Assembly (NCBI RefSeq): GCF_001634625.1
Contig: NZ_LRSE01000003.1
Span: 248,001-312,000, forward strand
Length of the DNA stretch: 64,000 nucleotides
Reading direction: 5' to 3'
From: Croceicoccus bisphenolivorans
GTDB lineage: Bacteria > Pseudomonadota > Alphaproteobacteria > Sphingomonadales > Sphingomonadaceae
The position numbers and the translations under genes were made by a program. Below the pieces are notes generated by a model. The model saw only the letters and a list, made by a program, of their open reading frames with translations. It was not told the DNA's origin and ran no database searches. Below are positions 60,700-64,000 of the stretch, piece by piece. Positions within the stretch are counted from its first letter, which is position 1, and the number at the start of each line of letters is the position of its first letter.

Positions 60700-61314
60700 A
60701 TGACCGACATCTATTCCATCATGACAAAGGCGCCGGTGATTCCGGTGCTCGTGATCGACGACATCGCGGATGCGATCCCCGTGGCAGAGGCGCTTGTCGC
60801 CGGCGGTTTGCCGTGCCTTGAAGTCACCCTGCGCACGCCATGCGCGCTCGACGCGATCGAGGCGATGAAGACCGTGCCCGGCGCGATTGTCGGCGCGGGC
60901 ACCGTGCTGTCGACCAAGGATCTGGAGGCGGTGATGCGCGCGGGCGTGGAGTTCGTGGTCTCGCCCGGCCTTACCGACAGCCTTGGCCGTGCTGCCAAGG
61001 ATGCGGGCGTACCCTTCCTGCCCGGCGTCGCCACCAGCGCGGACATCATGCGCGGGCTGGATCTGGGCCTTTCGCACTTCAAGTTCTTTCCGGCAGAGGC
61101 CAATGGCGGGCTGCCCGCGCTGAAGGCCATTGCCGCGCCCTTCGGCATGGCGAAGTTCTGCCCGACCGGCGGCGTCTCGCTGAAAAGCGCGCCCGACTGG
61201 CTGGCCCACCCGCAGGTGCTCTGCGTCGGCGGAAGCTGGGTTGCGCCGAAGGGCGGAGACCGCGCCACGATCGAACGCCTCGCCGCAGAGGCGGCCGCAC
61301 TTACCCCGACTTGA
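60700..61314 (+). CDS. eda: KDPG aldolase Eda
   Basis: Eda splits KDPG into pyruvate and glyceraldehyde 3-phosphate, finishing the Entner-Doudoroff path. The 204-residue product has the catalytic Glu in GGLPCLEVTLRTP, the GAGTVLSTKDLEAVMRAG segment, FVVSPGLTDSLGRAAKD, and the Schiff-base Lys in FKFFPAEANGG, then CPTGGVSLKSAPDWL. It lies between edd and a PEPC-like gene. No glucokinase gene (glk) is in the cluster. Confidence 0.97.
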   Translation: MTDIYSIMTKAPVIPVLVIDDIADAIPVAEALVAGGLPCLEVTLRTPCALDAIEAMKTVPGAIVGAGTVLSTKDLEAVMRAGVEFVVSPGLTDSLGRAAKDAGVPFLPGVATSADIMRGLDLGLSHFKFFPAEANGGLPALKAIAAPFGMAKFCPTGGVSLKSAPDWLAHPQVLCVGGSWVAPKGGDRATIERLAAEAAALTPT

Positions 61315-61328
61315 GGAGAAGAGACCCC

Positions 61329-64000
61329 GTGAACCCCCGGATCGCCGAACTCCACGAACGTCTGCGCGAACTGCATGGACGGACGCGAGAGACCCCGATG
61401 TTCAATCCGGTCTTTCAACTGGGCCTGGAATTTTCAAGAAAGCTGGAAACGGGCGATATCGATCTTGCCGGGATCGACGGGCTGGTCAGTGCGCTGGAGT
61501 GCGAGGGGCTGCTGGCGCGCGCGCAGAAGCTGGACCGCATGGTCTCGCCGATGGAACCGGATGCGAACCTCGACGTGTTCCGGCAGGACGCCGACGATTT
61601 CGACAGCTTTGCCGACAAGTGGCGGCATCCGCTGCTCCACGTCGTCTTCACCGCGCACCCGACATTCCTGCTGACTCCGTCGCAGTCCGAAGCGGTTGCG
61701 GAAGCGGCGACCGAGGGACGCGTGAATGGCGACCATGTCTGCTCCGCCCCGCACGAGCGGACGCAGATAACGCTCGATTCCGAACATGATGCTGCGATGG
61801 CCGCGATGGCCCGCGCACAAGGCGCACGCGACCGGATCGTGCGCGCCCTGTTCGAGACGGCCCGCACCGCCCATCCGTCGCAATGGAAGTCGCTGGCCCC
61901 CGTTCCGATCCGTCTCGCCCACTGGGTCGGATACGACATGGACGGGCGCACCGACATCGGCTGGAATACCTCGATCCGCTATCGCCTTTCCGAAAAGGCG
62001 GAGCGCCTTGCCGGCTATGCCGCGATGCTGGCAGAGGGCGCGCCGGACATTGCGGACAAACTGGCCGCCGCTGCCGAACATACCGGAAAGATGGCAGCGC
62101 TGTTCGCGAGGGACCTGTCCGATCCGGCCTTGCTTGGCCATGCCGCCAATACGCTGACCGCCGACCATCCCGACAAGCTGACCAGCCTTGCGGCCGTCAT
62201 CGCGCAGCTGGAAGAGCTGGCTGAAAAGGCGGACGACGAAACGGCGACAACCCTGCTGACCGCCGCCGCCGCCATGCGGGCCGACGGGCTGGGCATGGGC
62301 TGGATCCACTTCCGCGTGAACTCCAGCCAGTTGCAGAACGCGATCCGGCGGCGGGTCGATCCGGAATCGAAGCTGGACCTGTCGAGCCAGGCTGCATTGA
62401 ACGCGATCCGCACCGCGCTGCAGGAAGTGACGCCACTGCGCAGCAACTTTGCCGCCCTCGCCATCGAATCGAGCACGGCGATACGCCAGTTCCTCGCGAT
62501 GCAACAGATCCTGAAGCACATCGACGGCGATGCGCCGATCCGGATGCTGATCGCCGAATGCGAACAGCCGCAGACGGTACTGGCCGCGCTCTATTTTGCA
62601 AAGCTGTTCGGGATAGCGGACAAGGTCGACGTCTCGCCCCTGTTCGAGACGGAGACGGCGCTGGAACACGGTGGCCGCTTCCTTGATGCGCTGCTGGCGG
62701 AGGAGGAATACCGCAACTACGCACGCAAGCGGGGCCGGGTCGCGATCCAGACCGGCTTTTCGGATGCGGGCCGCTTCGTCGGGCAGATCCCCGCCAGCCT
62801 TGCCATCGAACGCCTGCAGGGCCGCCTTGCCGATGCGATGAAAGCCAACGGGCTGACGGATGTCGCCGCGCTGATCTTCAACACCCACGGCGAATCGATG
62901 GGCCGCGGTGCACATCCGGCGACCATGAAGGACCGTATGGAATGGCCGCTGTCCCCATGGGCGCGCCGCCGGTTCGTGCGCGCAGGGATCAGGCTGGAGC
63001 CGGAAGTCAGCTTTCAGGGCGGTGACGGCTACTTGTGGTTCGGCACCCCCGAACTGGCACTCGCCACGCTGACGCGCATCGCCGAAAACCCGCCTGGGCT
63101 GGCCGATCCCAACGTGCCGACAGACCAGTTCTATCGCCGCACCGACCTCAGCCTCGATTTCTATCGCGCCATACGCCGGGTGCAGAACATGCACCTCGTC
63201 TCCGCCACCTACAGCCGTGCGATCACCGCCTTCGGCCTTGGCCTGCTGAACGATACCGGCAGCCGCCGCTCCCGCCGCCAGTCGGACCTTGCTGCCGATC
63301 GCAAGATGAACCTGCGCCAGATCCGCGCGATCCCGCACAACGCGATCCTGCAGCAGCTTGGCTATCCGGTGAACGTGATCGCTGGATTCGGCACGGCGGC
63401 GGACACCAACCGGGAGGAGATCGCCGCGCTCCTGTCCGAAAGCGATCGCGGCAAGCAGTTGTTGCGCCTGCTGCGCGCTGCCGACGCATTGGCCAGCATC
63501 AAGACGGTCGCCGCGTTCGGAGAGCTGTTCAACTCCGCCTACTGGGCCAGCCGCCCCTATCGCGGCACCGAAGAACACCTGACCGATGCGTGCCTGTCGC
63601 TCGCCGAATACCTCACCAAGGACGACCGCGTCGGCGCGTTCCGCCGCCTTGCCAGCCGGCTGCGCGTCGATGCCATGCACCTTCACAAGCTGATGGACGC
63701 AATCCCCGGCACGAAGGGCGAATGGGGCCCCGCCATCGCGGACCGCGAGCATACGCGCCGCTCCATCGGCGTGCTTCAGGCCCTGCGCCTCGCGCTGCTC
63801 CAGCACATGTTCCTGAAGGCGGTGCAGGTGCCGGTCTTCTCCCGCAGCAACGACATCAGCCGCGAAGATGTGCTGGAAATGGTGTTCACCCTGCGGATCG
63901 ACGATGCGCTGACCCAGCTGCGCCGCGCCTTCCCGACGAGCTTTCCCTCCATCGGCGATTTCGACATGGCCGAAGCCAGCGACTATCCCGACGGCGGCGA
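61329..64000 (+). CDS. Divergent phosphoenolpyruvate carboxylase-like protein (3' end cut)
   Basis: An open frame of 890 codons running off the right edge. The order of conserved segments matches phosphoenolpyruvate carboxylase (PEP plus bicarbonate to oxaloacetate): VVFTAHPTFLLTPSQ near residue 110 (normally TAHPTE), QTGFSDAGRFVGQIPASLA near 475, FNTHGESMGRGAHPATMKD near 517 (normally FHGRGGxxGRGG), RAIPHNAILQQLGYPVNVIA near 667 and ASRPYRGTEEHL near 741. Several catalytic-loop residues differ, so activity is uncertain. Start GTG 61329 has GAGGAG about 11 bases upstream. It is 14 bases after eda. Confidence 0.78.
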   Translation, partial: MNPRIAELHERLRELHGRTRETPMFNPVFQLGLEFSRKLETGDIDLAGIDGLVSALECEGLLARAQKLDRMVSPMEPDANLDVFRQDADDFDSFADKWRHPLLHVVFTAHPTFLLTPSQSEAVAEAATEGRVNGDHVCSAPHERTQITLDSEHDAAMAAMARAQGARDRIVRALFETARTAHPSQWKSLAPVPIRLAHWVGYDMDGRTDIGWNTSIRYRLSEKAERLAGYAAMLAEGAPDIADKLAAAAEHTGKMAALFARDLSDPALLGHAANTLTADHPDKLTSLAAVIAQLEELAEKADDETATTLLTAAAAMRADGLGMGWIHFRVNSSQLQNAIRRRVDPESKLDLSSQAALNAIRTALQEVTPLRSNFAALAIESSTAIRQFLAMQQILKHIDGDAPIRMLIAECEQPQTVLAALYFAKLFGIADKVDVSPLFETETALEHGGRFLDALLAEEEYRNYARKRGRVAIQTGFSDAGRFVGQIPASLAIERLQGRLADAMKANGLTDVAALIFNTHGESMGRGAHPATMKDRMEWPLSPWARRRFVRAGIRLEPEVSFQGGDGYLWFGTPELALATLTRIAENPPGLADPNVPTDQFYRRTDLSLDFYRAIRRVQNMHLVSATYSRAITAFGLGLLNDTGSRRSRRQSDLAADRKMNLRQIRAIPHNAILQQLGYPVNVIAGFGTAADTNREEIAALLSESDRGKQLLRLLRAADALASIKTVAAFGELFNSAYWASRPYRGTEEHLTDACLSLAEYLTKDDRVGAFRRLASRLRVDAMHLHKLMDAIPGTKGEWGPAIADREHTRRSIGVLQALRLALLQHMFLKAVQVPVFSRSNDISREDVLEMVFTLRIDDALTQLRRAFPTSFPSIGDFDMAEASDYPDGG

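Noticed and set aside
61434-63806. A 790-codon - strand frame antisense to the PEPC-like gene
   Set aside because: The + strand frame carries PEPC-like motifs throughout; the antisense product is His/Gln/Arg-rich, with no family features.

Overview
The window looks like ordinary chromosome from a GC-rich alphaproteobacterium of the order Sphingomonadales, most like the Erythrobacteraceae/Sphingomonadaceae. Supporting signs are a circularly permuted tmRNA whose tag reads ANDNEALALAA, an HdaA-type DnaA regulator, DUF2794, an Entner-Doudoroff operon (zwf-edd-eda), an HWE/HisKA_2-type histidine kinase, and protein sequences of sphingomonad character. I see no rRNA, tRNA, CRISPR array, insertion sequence, integrase or phage gene. 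Coding density is very high, and many neighbouring genes overlap by 1 or 4 bases.

Layout, 1-23 kb. A + strand run encodes pdxJ (cut at the left edge), acpS, lepB, an AI-2E-family membrane protein, a DUF3089 hydrolase and ruvX. The pdxJ-acpS gap carries a large branched inverted repeat that would bury the acpS ribosome binding site. A 36-codon membrane peptide gene with its own terminator follows. Then comes the - strand cluster argH, small lipoprotein, lysA and a CysG-like siroheme enzyme with a decayed C-terminus. From 8.9 to 14.2 kb a TlpA-like lipoprotein precedes a periplasmic aldehyde oxidoreductase set (paoABC plus an XdhC-type maturation factor). Next are glmU, a 103-aa unknown and glmS, then gph, a secreted unknown under a perfect FNR/FixK-type box, and the DUF2066-like/hdaA/cysE/DUF2794 group.

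Layout, 22-44 kb. purM and a purN fused to an MmcQ/YjbR domain flank a second AI-2E-family protein. Small envelope proteins follow, including a lipoprotein combining LprI-like and MliC-like domains, then ndk, a lipoprotein, holC and pepA. The outer-membrane assembly operon lptD-surA-pdxA-rsmA comes next. After it are a membrane histidine kinase, malate synthase G, and an arginine succinyltransferase cluster (M20 hydrolase, astA, astB).

Layout, 44-64 kb. The permuted tmRNA lies beside mscL. Then come lemA with two TPM-domain proteins and a Nudix hydrolase, a CYTH/CHAD pair, yqgE with an ABC ATPase, a zinc-finger protein, tldD, a diacylglycerol kinase with a possible CDP-diacylglycerol-synthase-like partner, yjbQ and a transglutaminase-like protein. 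The window ends with zwf, edd, eda and a divergent phosphoenolpyruvate-carboxylase-like gene running off the right edge.

I found no single dramatic new system. The observations most worth following are the structured acpS leader, the FNR/FixK-controlled unknown, the divergent PEPC in the Entner-Doudoroff operon, the diacylglycerol kinase/Tam41-like pair, the PurN-MmcQ fusion and the M20 enzyme in the ast cluster.
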